Positions 36,160 to 44,938 are shown, counted from the first letter of the stretch. The stretch is 64,000 nt of DNA from Paracoccaceae bacterium (GCA_030950185.1 JAUZRU010000015.1:1-64000), one strand, 5' to 3'. The notes: a model not told the origin generated them from the letters alone. A program made the numbers and translations.

Positions 36160-36498
36160 TCAGTATCCGCCCTTGCGCCGGCTTTCCGGCAGGCCCGCAA
36201 TGCGCGCACCCTGTTTGGATGGATCATGCGGGAAAAGGTCATACAGATCCTTTTGCGAGGGTTTCGCGCCCCATTTCACCGTCATCGCCTTGATGATTGC
36301 GCGGGTGTTGGGCTGGTTCTGGTGATTGTCGTAATATTCTTCACGCAGAAAGTTGATCACATCCCAATGTTTTTCACCCAGCTCGATCCCTTCGGCCGAG
36401 GCCATGACGTTTGCCAGCTCTTCGCTCCAGTCGTCGAGGTTTTCCAGATACCCCTTTTCATTGGTCTCGATGGTCTTGCCGTTGAATTCGATCGCCAA
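36160..36498 (-). CDS. Cysteine-free TusE/DsrC-family protein
   Basis: This encodes 112 residues of the DsrC/TusE fold: MAIEFNGKTIETNEKGYL, DDWSEELA, HWDVINFLREEYYDNHQNQPNTRAI and KAMTVKWGAK. In functional DsrC/TusE the C-terminal arm carries one or two redox cysteines (as in KQACKIAGLP and a penultimate Cys). Here the arm reads KQGARIAGLPESRRKGGY and the whole protein lacks cysteine. It therefore cannot relay persulfide and may be a regulatory homologue (the RspA-type group). An AT-rich stretch (36535-36560) upstream may hold its promoter. Confidence 0.88.
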   Translation of the reverse strand: MAIEFNGKTIETNEKGYLENLDDWSEELANVMASAEGIELGEKHWDVINFLREEYYDNHQNQPNTRAIIKAMTVKWGAKPSQKDLYDLFPHDPSKQGARIAGLPESRRKGGY

Positions 36499-36614
36499 GA
36501 TATGCTCCTTTCATTTTCCCTGAAGGCCGCGTTTATTCATATATTATGATATAATCAAGTTAATCTCAAGCGGACGGTGATCCGGGGATGAACAGGGTCA
36601 GGCGGGCAGGGTGG

Positions 36615-37034
36615 TCAGCGCTGGTGAACCCGGTCAAGCGCCTTGGCGAGATCCTCGACAAGCCTGTCGAACGGCAGCGAGGCCGTCACATCACGTTTGC
36701 CGATCAGTACATAATCCCAGCCGGGGCGACCGCGAGTGGGTATGACAAGGCGCGCCGCTTCTCGCAGGCGCCGCTTGGCGCGATTGCGGGCAACGGCATT
36801 GCCCAGTTTTTTCGAACAGGTGAAGCCCACGCGAATCGGGGTGTCTTCGGCATCTTGCATATCCCGCTTGCGGGCCAACAGGATGAATCCCCCGGCCTGC
36901 TGTCGTTTTCCGCGATTGGCGCGCAGAAAATCGGCGCGGTTTTTCAACCTTTCGATACGGCACAAGGAAACCGCCGGTGGCGATTGACCGGCCCGGCCCG
37001 TCTGGCCTGCCTGTGTCGCCTCCGGCGGTGTCAT
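36615..37034 (-). CDS. rnpA: Ribonuclease P protein component
   Basis: This encodes 139 residues. The family core is RLKNRADFLRANRG and the RNR motif RVGFTCSKKLGNAVARNRAKRRLREAAR. It binds RNase P RNA to process pre-tRNA 5' ends. It lies 24 bp after rpmH, the universal pairing. The first 20 or so residues are variable, so a later start is possible. Confidence 0.94.
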   Translation of the reverse strand: MTPPEATQAGQTGRAGQSPPAVSLCRIERLKNRADFLRANRGKRQQAGGFILLARKRDMQDAEDTPIRVGFTCSKKLGNAVARNRAKRRLREAARLVIPTRGRPGWDYVLIGKRDVTASLPFDRLVEDLAKALDRVHQR

Positions 37035-37058
37035 GTTCGTGCCTTTCGGCCGGTTGTC

Positions 37059-37193
37059 TTATGCAGACAGAACCTTGCGGCCCTGTGCACGACGACGATT
37101 CAGGATCTTGCGCCCGGCCTTGGTGGCCATGCGCGCACGGAACCCGTGGCGACGTTTGCGAACAAGGTTGCTCGGCTGATAGGTGCGTTTCAT
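37059..37193 (-). CDS. rpmH: 50S ribosomal protein L34
   Basis: This encodes 44 residues, [18 protein letters not shown] then [19 protein letters not shown], the near-invariant L34 sequence. ATG 37193 is the conserved start. It heads the rpmH-rnpA unit; dnaA is not present nearby, so this is not an obvious replication-origin region. Confidence 0.97.
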   Translation of the reverse strand: MKRTYQPSNLVRKRRHGFRARMATKAGRKILNRRRAQGRKVLSA

Positions 37194-37264
37194 TGCATCA
37201 ACTCCAGGTGCGGCTTGGACGCGGGTCGTGCGCGGACCCGTGTCCAGTGTCATTCGGAAGCCGC

Positions 37265-37293
37265 TGTTTAGTCCCGGTCATCTGATAAGTCAA
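37265..37293 (-). promoter_or_regulatory. Predicted sigma-70 promoter of rpmH-rnpA
   Basis: On the minus strand, TTGACT (37293-37288) and TAAACA (37270-37265) are separated by exactly 17 bases, about 72 bp before the rpmH start codon. The rest of the gap to 37474 shows nothing further. Confidence 0.65.
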
Positions 37294-37474
37294 TTCGCAG
37301 GGCCCCGGTTTATTGCAACATTTCGGTGAAAAGGACAGGTTGCGCCCCGATCTGCGGGAAAATGGCCCCCGAGGTCGAAATAATGCATCACCTGTGTTCA
37401 ACGCGGCGTGATGCCCCTACCATTTTGCACATGATCCGGCCCACATGGTGAGGACGGCAGACAGAGGCGAGTGA

Positions 37475-38218
37475 ATGGAACAGGAAACGACAATGAGCGG
37501 ACAGCGCAAAAGCAGGGCAGCGGCACGGCGTTTCCTGCCGCTGGGCGTGATCGTGATTGTGGCGATTGCGGGCTATTTCACGCTGCGCGACTATCTGACA
37601 TTCGAAATGCTGCGCGACAACCGCGCGGCGTTGTTGGCCTATCGCGATCAGCATTACGCGCTGTCGGTGGTGGGATTCCTGTTGATTTACATCGCCATCG
37701 TGTCGTTCTCGCTGCCGGGTGCGGCGGTGGCCTCTTTGACCGGGGGCTTCCTTTTCGGGCTGTTTCCGGGGGTTCTGTTCAACATGACCGCCGCAACCAT
37801 CGGGGCAACATTCATCTTTCTTGCGGCCCGCATGGGGCTGGGCGAGTGGTTGAACGGCAAGATTGACGCCTCGGACGGCGCCGTGCGCAGGTTGCGGGAA
37901 GGTTTGCGCGAGAACGAACTTTCCTTTCTGTTCCTGATGCGGCTGGTGCCCGCTGTTCCTTTTTTCGTGGCCAATCTGGTGCCGGCGCTTGTGGGGGTCG
38001 GGCTTGGGCGGTTTGTTTTCACCACATTTTTCGGCATCATCCCCGGTGCGCTGGTCTATACTTGGGTCGGAGCCGGCCTTGGCGAGGTCTTTGCCCGCGG
38101 CGAATCGCCCGATCTCGGCCTGATTTTCGAGCCACGGATCCTGGGGCCGATTCTGGCATTATGCGCGTTGGCGTTGTTGCCAGTGATCGTGAAAAGATTT
38201 CGCAGCGGCAGGGTCTGA
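37475..38218 (+). CDS. TVP38/TMEM64 (VTT/DedA-superfamily) membrane protein
   Basis: This encodes 247 residues with about five hydrophobic helices. The VTT/SNARE-assoc domain motif is SLPGAAVASLTGGFLFGLFPG, and RLVPAVPFFVANLVPALVGVG contains the second conserved reentrant segment. Function in bacteria is unsettled; DedA relatives move lipids across the membrane. The next gene, an FAD-disulfide oxidoreductase, starts 3 bp later; this pair recurs across bacteria. ATG 37475 follows AGAGG; 37493 is also plausible. Confidence 0.9.
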   Translation: MEQETTMSGQRKSRAAARRFLPLGVIVIVAIAGYFTLRDYLTFEMLRDNRAALLAYRDQHYALSVVGFLLIYIAIVSFSLPGAAVASLTGGFLFGLFPGVLFNMTAATIGATFIFLAARMGLGEWLNGKIDASDGAVRRLREGLRENELSFLFLMRLVPAVPFFVANLVPALVGVGLGRFVFTTFFGIIPGALVYTWVGAGLGEVFARGESPDLGLIFEPRILGPILALCALALLPVIVKRFRSGRV

Positions 38219-38221
38219 CCG

Positions 38222-39637
38222 ATGGCGACAATCAAGACTGATCTATGTGTGATCGGTGCCGGCTCTGGCGGGTTGTCGGTCGCTGCAGGCGCCGCCCAGA
38301 TGGGGGCCGATGTCGTGCTGGTCGAGGGCGGCAGGATGGGGGGGGACTGCCTGAATTACGGCTGCGTGCCCTCCAAGGCGCTGATCGCCGCGGGAAAGCA
38401 TGCCCATGCGATGACAACAGGGGCACCATTCGGGGTGCAGCCGGTTCAGCCACGGATCGACTATGAAGCAGCAAAGGACCATGTCGCGAGGGTGATCGCC
38501 GGGATCGCACCCCATGACAGTGTCGAGCGGTTCGAATCGCTGGGCGTGCGGGTTGTCCAGGCCTATGGGGCGTTTATTTCCCCGCGCGAATTGCGGGCCG
38601 GTGACCAGGTGATCCGCGCCCGGCGTTTTGTGATAGCCACCGGATCATCGCCCCTGTTACCGCCGATACCGGGGCTCGAGAGCGTTCCCTATCTGACCAA
38701 CGAGACCGTTTTCGAGCTGCGCGAACAGCCGGAACATCTGATCATCATTGGCGGCGGGCCCATCGGCATGGAGCTTGCGCAGGCGCATCGGCGGCTGGGA
38801 TCACGGGTGACGGTTCTCGAGGGGCAGAAGGCGCTGGGCAAGGATGACCCCGAACTGGCAGCCATCGCGCTGGAACGCATTCGTGCCGAGGGCGTGGAAA
38901 TCATCGAAGGCGCCCTGGCTGAAAGGATCGCCGGCAAGGCAGGGTCGATTGCTGTGCACGTCAAGGAAGGCGAAGTGTTCAACGGCACGCATCTGCTGGT
39001 CGCGGTCGGACGCAAACCGAACACCGAGCGCCTGAACCTTTCCGCCGCGGGGGTCGAGGTCGCGCGAGGTGCAATAAAGGTCAATGCCGCTCTCAAGACA
39101 GCCAACCGCCGCATCTATGCGATTGGCGATGTCATCGGCGGGCTGCAATTTACCCATATGGCAAATTATCACGCGGGTATCGTCATTCGTTCGGCCCTGT
39201 TCGGACTGCCGGCCAGGGCCAGCAGCGCCCATATCCCCTGGGCAACCTATACCGACCCCGAAATCGCCCAGGTTGGCCTGACCGAGGCCGAGGCCCGTGA
39301 CCGATACGGGGCCCGCCTGGAGGTCGTTCGCTTTGACTACGCCGAAAATGATCGCGCCCGCGCCGAGCTGGCCACGACCGGCCTGATCAAGGTCATGGTC
39401 GTCAAGGGCCGGCCGGTGGGCGCCTCGATTGTCGGGGCGCAGGCGGGCGAGCTGATCCAGATCTGGGCGCTGGCAATCGCAAACCGCCTCAAGATGGGGG
39501 CGATTGCCGCGATGGTGTCGCCTTATCCGACATTGGGCGAGATCAACAAGCGTGCCGCGGGGGCCTATTTCGGCCCGAGATTGTTCGAAAGCCGCAAGGT
39601 CAAGGCAATGGTGCGTCTGGTGCAGCGGCTGAGATAA
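38222..39637 (+). CDS. Dihydrolipoamide dehydrogenase/mercuric reductase-like flavoprotein
   Basis: This encodes 471 residues. The FAD motif is CVIGAGSGGLSVAAGAAQMG and the redox disulfide is GGDCLNYGCVPSK (C43, C48). The NAD(P) motif is IIGGGPIGMELAQAHRRLG. The dimerisation domain ends SPYPTLGEINKRA; in lipoamide dehydrogenase this position is HAHPTLSE, so the catalytic His is replaced by Tyr. It is unlikely to be a true lipoamide dehydrogenase. Linked to the TVP38 membrane protein by a 3-bp gap. No MerA heavy-metal domain or vicinal C-terminal cysteines are present. Confidence 0.88.
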   Translation: MATIKTDLCVIGAGSGGLSVAAGAAQMGADVVLVEGGRMGGDCLNYGCVPSKALIAAGKHAHAMTTGAPFGVQPVQPRIDYEAAKDHVARVIAGIAPHDSVERFESLGVRVVQAYGAFISPRELRAGDQVIRARRFVIATGSSPLLPPIPGLESVPYLTNETVFELREQPEHLIIIGGGPIGMELAQAHRRLGSRVTVLEGQKALGKDDPELAAIALERIRAEGVEIIEGALAERIAGKAGSIAVHVKEGEVFNGTHLLVAVGRKPNTERLNLSAAGVEVARGAIKVNAALKTANRRIYAIGDVIGGLQFTHMANYHAGIVIRSALFGLPARASSAHIPWATYTDPEIAQVGLTEAEARDRYGARLEVVRFDYAENDRARAELATTGLIKVMVVKGRPVGASIVGAQAGELIQIWALAIANRLKMGAIAAMVSPYPTLGEINKRAAGAYFGPRLFESRKVKAMVRLVQRLR

Positions 39638-39705
39638 GATGATCACGCGCTTGAAGAGCGGACCCACCCAACATAGTTTGGGGCCAAAGGGGAAGAACGC
39701 GGCGC

Positions 39706-41115
39706 ATGTTTCTGAAATCTCTCTCCGGGCGGTTCCTGCTGCTGACAGTCGTTTTCGTCATGCTGGCGGAAGTGCTGATCTTTGTGCCGTCGGTTGCCCG
39801 GTTTCGCGAAGACTACCTTCAGGCGAGGCTTGAGCGCGGCCAGATCGCATCGCTTGCGGTTCTGGCCGGCCCAGACGAAATGGTCAGCCCGGAACTGGAA
39901 CGCGAATTGTTGAAAAATGCGGGTGTTCTGAACGTTGTCCTGCGCCGCAATGCCGTGCGCGAGCTGGTTCTTTCCTCGCCGATGCCTGCGCCTGTCTATC
40001 GCACTTTCGACTTGCGCTCGGCCACGCCGTGGGAATTGATCCGCGACGCGCTCACGCGGCTTTTCGACCCGCATGACCGTATCATCCGGGTGATCGGCAA
40101 GCCGGTCAACAAGGCGGGCCTCGAGATCGAAATCACCCTGCACACCAGCGACCTGCGGCAGCGGATGCTGGATTATGGCCTTCGGGTTTTCTTGCTGTCA
40201 CTGGTGATCTCGATCATTACCGCGACGCTGCTGTTTCTGGCCGTGCGCCGATTTCTGGTTGCGCCGATCAGCCGTGTCGTCTTTCACATCACCGCCTACA
40301 AGGAGGCGCCCGAGGATCACCGCCTGATCATCGAGCCGCGCGCCGGCATCACCGAACTGCATGAGGCCGAGGTTGCCTTGCGCGAAATGCAGATCGAGCT
40401 GAGCAAGGCCCTCAAGCAAAAGGACCGGCTGGCAACGCTGGGCGGTGCTGTCGCCAAGATCAGCCATGACTTGCGCAACATGCTGACAACGGCGCAGCTG
40501 CTGGCCGACCGGATGGAGATGAGCGATGACCCCTCGGTTCAGCGCACTGCGCCCAAGCTGGTCGGCTCTCTCACCCGCGCTGTCAGCCTGTGCGAAAGCA
40601 CATTGGCCTTTGGCAAGGCGGAGGAACCGGCGCCGGAGCCGACCGACCTGAAGATCCGGCAGTTGATCGAGGATGTGATCGAGAACGAGCAGCTGTCCAT
40701 ATCCGAAGACAAGGTGCGCTTCGAAACGGATGTCCCGCCGGAGTTGGTCGTGCGCGCCGACCCCGAGCAGATGTTCAGGGTACTCAGCAACCTTGTCCAT
40801 AATGCCAGCCAGGCGATTCAGGCGACCGGCAAGCCGGGCAGCGTGTCTGTCGCGGTCAAGGAAGATGCCGACAGCTGGATCATAACGGTATGCGATACCG
40901 GGCCCGGCCTGCCCCGGCGGGCGCTGGAAAACCTGTTCCGGCCGTTCGAAGGAGGGGCCCGAAAAGGGGGCACCGGCCTGGGGCTGGCGATTGCGTCAGA
41001 GCTTGTGCGCGGGCATGGAGGCAAGCTTGAACTGGTCAAGACCGGCGAGGATGGCACCTGTTTCCGCATCACCATGCCCCGCCGCGTGGCATCAGGAAAT
41101 TCGTCAACAAGCTGA
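39706..41115 (+). CDS. Orphan membrane sensor histidine kinase
   Basis: This encodes 469 residues. Two membrane helices (about 9-29 and 165-187) flank a periplasmic sensor region of 135 residues. A coiled linker leads to the phosphoacceptor H254 in KISHDLRNML. The ATPase domain has NLVHNASQAIQ (N box), DTGPGLP (G1) and GGTGLGLAIASELV (G2). No response regulator gene is adjacent; the next feature is tRNA-Arg. GGGGAAG precedes ATG 39706. Confidence 0.92.
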   Translation: MFLKSLSGRFLLLTVVFVMLAEVLIFVPSVARFREDYLQARLERGQIASLAVLAGPDEMVSPELERELLKNAGVLNVVLRRNAVRELVLSSPMPAPVYRTFDLRSATPWELIRDALTRLFDPHDRIIRVIGKPVNKAGLEIEITLHTSDLRQRMLDYGLRVFLLSLVISIITATLLFLAVRRFLVAPISRVVFHITAYKEAPEDHRLIIEPRAGITELHEAEVALREMQIELSKALKQKDRLATLGGAVAKISHDLRNMLTTAQLLADRMEMSDDPSVQRTAPKLVGSLTRAVSLCESTLAFGKAEEPAPEPTDLKIRQLIEDVIENEQLSISEDKVRFETDVPPELVVRADPEQMFRVLSNLVHNASQAIQATGKPGSVSVAVKEDADSWIITVCDTGPGLPRRALENLFRPFEGGARKGGTGLGLAIASELVRGHGGKLELVKTGEDGTCFRITMPRRVASGNSSTS

Positions 41116-41162
41116 TTTCGGCCTTGCAATGGCGGCCATGCAGCGATAAATCCCCCTGCGAC

Positions 41163-41239
41163 GGACCGATAGCTCAGCTGGATAGAGTACCTGACTACGA
41201 ATCAGGGGGTCGGGGGTTCGAATCCTCCTCGGTCCGCCA
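41163..41239 (+). tRNA. tRNA-Arg (anticodon ACG)
   Basis: This is a complete 77-nt cloverleaf. Acceptor GGACCGA pairs with TCGGTCC, the anticodon stem CCTGA/TCAGG encloses loop CTACGAA (anticodon ACG, normally edited to ICG), the T loop is TTCGAAT and CCA is encoded at 41237-41239. It decodes CGU, CGC and CGA. Confidence 0.96.
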
Positions 41240-41254
41240 TCACTCACTGGGTCC

Positions 41255-41296
41255 ATACCGGACATATGGGTTACGGATTATTCCCGAGACATAGGT
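41255..41296. repeat. Two diverged direct repeats just after tRNA-Arg
   Basis: On the minus strand, ACCCATATGTCCGGTAT (41271-41255) and ACCTATGTCTCGGGAAT (41296-41280) share ACC, TATGTC and CGG in order. Repeats of this kind occur at insertion-sequence ends. No transposase remains in 41297-41478; that stretch holds only short open frames and no gene I can support. Confidence 0.35.
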
Positions 41297-41478
41297 AATA
41301 CGTTTTCCCGAAGGGATCATCTATCGGTTCCAGCCGGCAGGTCCAATACCGGTTATCGCCCAAGCGAGGGCCCTGGTCAGCTGCACAGCATATCCATCTG
41401 GACGGCAATATCCCCTATATCGAGATCAAACCGCCAGGGCGCGCCCTGAAGACGAGGAGATCGGAAGGACAGTTTCCA

Positions 41479-42300
41479 TTACGATAGTGACGTGCGGTCT
41501 TCCATCTGGTGAACGCGTGGCATGGTGGCTCCGGCATTGAGCCGCAGTTGAAATCCGTCAGTACAGGTAACAAACGCTGGTTTCCTGCCATGCAGACCAA
41601 GGCGCCGCAGGTTTTCCGCCATTCGGTGCTGGCTGTCCGAGACCCGTAGTCGGATCGATCCGGGAAGGCATAACCTGCCACCACCACGGGTGATCGCGGT
41701 TGTTCGCAGTGTTTTTCCCTGCATCGTCGAAAACAGAATGGGTGAGATCAACGGGGCGGGCAGGCAAGGGCCGGTTTTGCCGCTCAACTCCAGGATTTCG
41801 CCGCTTCCGTGCGGCTCCATCACCGCGCCCGAGAAAGTCCTGCCTTTGAGAGAAAACGAAATTGCGGTGACGAATTTTGGATAACCCCAGATCTCGCGGC
41901 CGGCGGCACAGGCGGCTGCGGTGGTCACGGGCAGGTCGATTACATGAAACCCGGTCTGGTGATTATCAGGGTGCCTGAACAATGACAGCAGAGGCATGCG
42001 CCCGGCCGATATCCCCTGAGGCGTAGCTGCGATTGCGACCCCAACCTCGTTATAAGCGCCGATGGATGTCTGGCGATATTCGTAGAATGCCACGCCGATC
42101 AGCGCCTTGCCATTGCCAAAGCGTATGGGGGTGAAACCCGAATCCCCGATCATATCTTGTGCGCAACGCATATCGGCAAAAAACATCGCCATGAAATTCG
42201 AGGCCTGATAATACAGGATGGGCAGCGTGACATCGCCCTCGGATGTTTTGTGAACGACTTGCGGGTGCTGAAAGAACGGATCATTTTCGAACCTGGTCAT
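41479..42300 (-). CDS. Acetoacetate decarboxylase family protein
   Basis: This encodes 273 residues of the ADC-like fold. Family segments are NFMAMFFADM, GVAFYEYRQTSIGAYNEVGVAI, AGREIWGYPKFV and the later EPHGSGEILELSGKTG. Whether the Schiff-base lysine of true acetoacetate decarboxylase is present is not clear: the K in GYPKFV fits that area. Related proteins act on other beta-keto or enolate substrates. ATG 42300 follows GGAG, one base after the upstream dehydrogenase stop, so it is the last gene of a three-gene operon. Confidence 0.8.
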   Translation of the reverse strand: MTRFENDPFFQHPQVVHKTSEGDVTLPILYYQASNFMAMFFADMRCAQDMIGDSGFTPIRFGNGKALIGVAFYEYRQTSIGAYNEVGVAIAATPQGISAGRMPLLSLFRHPDNHQTGFHVIDLPVTTAAACAAGREIWGYPKFVTAISFSLKGRTFSGAVMEPHGSGEILELSGKTGPCLPAPLISPILFSTMQGKTLRTTAITRGGGRLCLPGSIRLRVSDSQHRMAENLRRLGLHGRKPAFVTCTDGFQLRLNAGATMPRVHQMEDRTSLS

Positions 42301-42301
42301 T

Positions 42302-43684
42302 TCATACTCCGACACTATTCGGGCCATGCGCGGACCCAAGCAGGGTTTCCTGCCAATCTTCCATGACTGCCAGACGATTGATCTGGTTCGTGCCTTCGAA
42401 AATCCTTGTCAGGCGCACATCGCGAAACACTTTTTCGATGTGCGCTTCGTGCAGGCTGCCATGACCTGCCAGCAGATCCATGGCCATTTCACATATGTGC
42501 TGCGCCCGATCTGTCACGTGGAACTTGCAAGCCGATGCCATAAGTTGCCGAGGGCGCCAGGCATGACGGGCCTCCTGCCAGACAAGGCTGCGCAGGGCCC
42601 GAGTTTCTGCCAGCATGGTCGCAATCCGCATCTGGACATCCTGGTAGTTCAGCAATATCTTGCCGCCAAGCTTGTATGTCCGGGCAAAATCCAGGGCAAT
42701 TCTGGTCGCTGCCGCAGCAAAGCCGACCCCCATTGCGGCCACAGGAATGCGCGAAAAATTCAATGTTGCCCGGTTGATGGCCCATCCCCCCCTGAGCTTG
42801 CCAATAATCCTGTCAGTGGGAACGAAGACATCCCTAAATTCCAGTTCCGCCGCACCGGATGCGCGCATACCCATCTTGAGCTCGGTCCGGTTGACCCTGA
42901 AGCCGGGGCTCTTGCCGTCGACATGGAAGCAGGTCCAGGATTCCATGCCCTCGCCCTCGAGTGCCGCGAAAACGGTCGCGGATCGGCACAAATCGCCGCC
43001 GCTGATGAATATCTTGCGCCCGTTCAGCAGATAACCGCCGGGCACAGGCGTTGCCACCACGCCCGGCCGATATTGCGCTGCACCATGCCCGTCTTCGACA
43101 TCTGAGCCCGCCTCGGGTTCGGTGATGGCAAAGGCAACCAGATGGGGGTCACCCTTCAGGCAGCTCTGATAGATCGGGCGAAGCTGCCCGATGATCACCT
43201 TGGGGCTTCCTGACAGGACAAGCGGCATGCAGCCCAGGTGATGTGCCGACAACAGCAGCATCAGCCCCCCGCAGACGCGGCTGAATTCCTCGATGACAAG
43301 GCAGCTTTGCCAGACCGGCGAGTGAATCGCTGCGCCAAGTGGCATGCTGCCAATCGGGGCTGGCAGAAAGTAGCTCAGGAAACCTTCTTTCCCGGCGCGT
43401 CGCAGTATCTCGGCTGCCTTTGGGTGAATTTCGCCCGGGGGCAGATGGGGGGCGAGATCAAGTTCTGCGGCCGCAGGCGCCAGAACTTCGTGGGCAAATC
43501 TTTGGGCGCGGCGCCGCAGTCGGGCAAGAGGGGCGGGCAGGCGTCTGGTATCTGTTTCCCACAAATCGGTTGCCGGATGGTTGGTGAATTGCCGAACCGG
43601 GAACGGCATCTGAGCGAACCCGTTACGTGGGAAAAGCGCATGGTCGGTTGGTAGATGGCCGTCGAGATGGTGTGAACCCTTCAT
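42302..43684 (-). CDS. Acyl-CoA dehydrogenase (catalytic-type subunit)
   Basis: This encodes 460 residues, longer than usual because of a 50-residue N-terminal extension. Typical acyl-CoA dehydrogenase parts are AFAITEPEAGSDVE (FAD contact), LNGRKIFISGGD and the C-terminal RLTRIFEGTNQINRL, which carries the catalytic base Glu in EGT. The start overlaps the upstream dehydrogenase stop (ATGA), so the two polypeptides are likely made in step and may form one enzyme. Substrate unknown. Confidence 0.88.
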   Translation of the reverse strand: MKGSHHLDGHLPTDHALFPRNGFAQMPFPVRQFTNHPATDLWETDTRRLPAPLARLRRRAQRFAHEVLAPAAAELDLAPHLPPGEIHPKAAEILRRAGKEGFLSYFLPAPIGSMPLGAAIHSPVWQSCLVIEEFSRVCGGLMLLLSAHHLGCMPLVLSGSPKVIIGQLRPIYQSCLKGDPHLVAFAITEPEAGSDVEDGHGAAQYRPGVVATPVPGGYLLNGRKIFISGGDLCRSATVFAALEGEGMESWTCFHVDGKSPGFRVNRTELKMGMRASGAAELEFRDVFVPTDRIIGKLRGGWAINRATLNFSRIPVAAMGVGFAAAATRIALDFARTYKLGGKILLNYQDVQMRIATMLAETRALRSLVWQEARHAWRPRQLMASACKFHVTDRAQHICEMAMDLLAGHGSLHEAHIEKVFRDVRLTRIFEGTNQINRLAVMEDWQETLLGSAHGPNSVGV

Positions 43685-44820
43685 GCCCCGGCCCCCCTCA
43701 ACCCATCAAGAAACAGATCTATTTCCCGCAATCCACCGGTTTCCAACCGCAGCATGTTGATATCTCGCAGGATCTTTTCAGGACCGGTGTCACGCATGTA
43801 TCCTGATCCACCATGCACCTGCACCACCTGATTTGCAGCGTGGCACAGCGCGTGGTGAACATGTTTCCGCGCTGCCGCGATCCTCGCCAGATCGATCGAT
43901 TCGACCTCGCCGGCAAGGGCCCGCAAGGCCAAGCCTGTTTCGCTCAGACTGGTTTCGATATCGGCAAGAAGCTGCTTGACTGCGGGATGTTGTCGGATCA
44001 CAGACCCACCTTGTCGTCGCAGCGAAGCATATTCCATCGCCAGGGAAAATCCGTGATCAAGGGCACCTGCACCGATTGCCATCTGTCCCAACATGTCACG
44101 CACAAGCACAGAGCGAAACAATACACGGGCTGTATCGAGATCCGGTCGGTAAACGGTACCGGATGCTATATCTGCCGAAATCCTGAAGGCCCTCAACTCG
44201 TCAAACCCATGCTGCGGATCAAGCCTGTCCACCCGCATCTTGTTGCGATCGATCCATTGCCAGCCAACCGTGCCGTCTGCCCAGATCGGCCAGATGACGC
44301 TTTCCCAGTTTTCCCTGGCGATCATCACGGTCATGTGGTTGTCGCGGTCAAGCCAGTCGGCTAGCAGGTTCCGATCATCCTCGTCGATCAATTCGTGGGA
44401 AAGCCATTTCGCCAGACTGCTGCGCCCCAGTCCGTAATGACCAACCGGCACAAGGATTGCCCCTAACGGACTGTTGTCGGCAAGATCAGCCCCCACCCGA
44501 CGTATTACATGGTTCGCAAGCGCCAACCTGTGCCACGCAAAGGCCAGTCCGGGGCAACGGGAAGCGACCAACCGCAACATGCCCGTATTCAACGCCATGC
44601 TTTCGGCTGTCGTGCTGGTTTCCCACAGAGCGATTCCCGTCTCGGCACTGCCGCTTGGTAACATTCCCAGTTCCAGAGCTTCCTGGCTGAGCTGTTCGAA
44701 AATCGCGTTTGATATGGGGTGTTCGGGGCGCTGGCAAGCTGGAGTTATCCGCCCTTCGACAAACGAGCCGATTTCGTCGAGCAGATATTCAAGATCGTCA
44801 ATTTCAAGTTTGATAGCCAT
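43681..44820 (-). CDS. Acyl-CoA dehydrogenase homologue (probable non-catalytic partner)
   Basis: This encodes 379 residues. The C-terminal helical domain has QVVQVHGGSGYMRDTGPEKILRDINML and then RLETGG where catalytic members have a YEGT motif; aligned to IYEGTSEI, the base Glu falls on Thr. The middle domain is also divergent (no clear TEPxxGSD). It could bind FAD or CoA but probably does not abstract the alpha proton itself. First gene of the operon, divergent from the AraC regulator. ATG 44820 was chosen as the start; 44886 is in frame but intrudes into the promoter gap. Confidence 0.8.
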   Translation of the reverse strand: MAIKLEIDDLEYLLDEIGSFVEGRITPACQRPEHPISNAIFEQLSQEALELGMLPSGSAETGIALWETSTTAESMALNTGMLRLVASRCPGLAFAWHRLALANHVIRRVGADLADNSPLGAILVPVGHYGLGRSSLAKWLSHELIDEDDRNLLADWLDRDNHMTVMIARENWESVIWPIWADGTVGWQWIDRNKMRVDRLDPQHGFDELRAFRISADIASGTVYRPDLDTARVLFRSVLVRDMLGQMAIGAGALDHGFSLAMEYASLRRQGGSVIRQHPAVKQLLADIETSLSETGLALRALAGEVESIDLARIAAARKHVHHALCHAANQVVQVHGGSGYMRDTGPEKILRDINMLRLETGGLREIDLFLDGLRGAGA

Positions 44821-44938
44821 GTCAGTGTGCACAACCTGGAATCGATGCGACAGTTTACCCTTGAATTCATCGCTCGGCATCTGCACCGTCGGGACAAAAA
44901 ATCAACTTTACAGGACAAGGGTGTATAGGAGGGCCTCT

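Noticed and set aside
37194-37474. Replication origin beside rpmH
   Set aside because: No dnaA gene, DnaA-box cluster or AT-rich unwinding element was seen.
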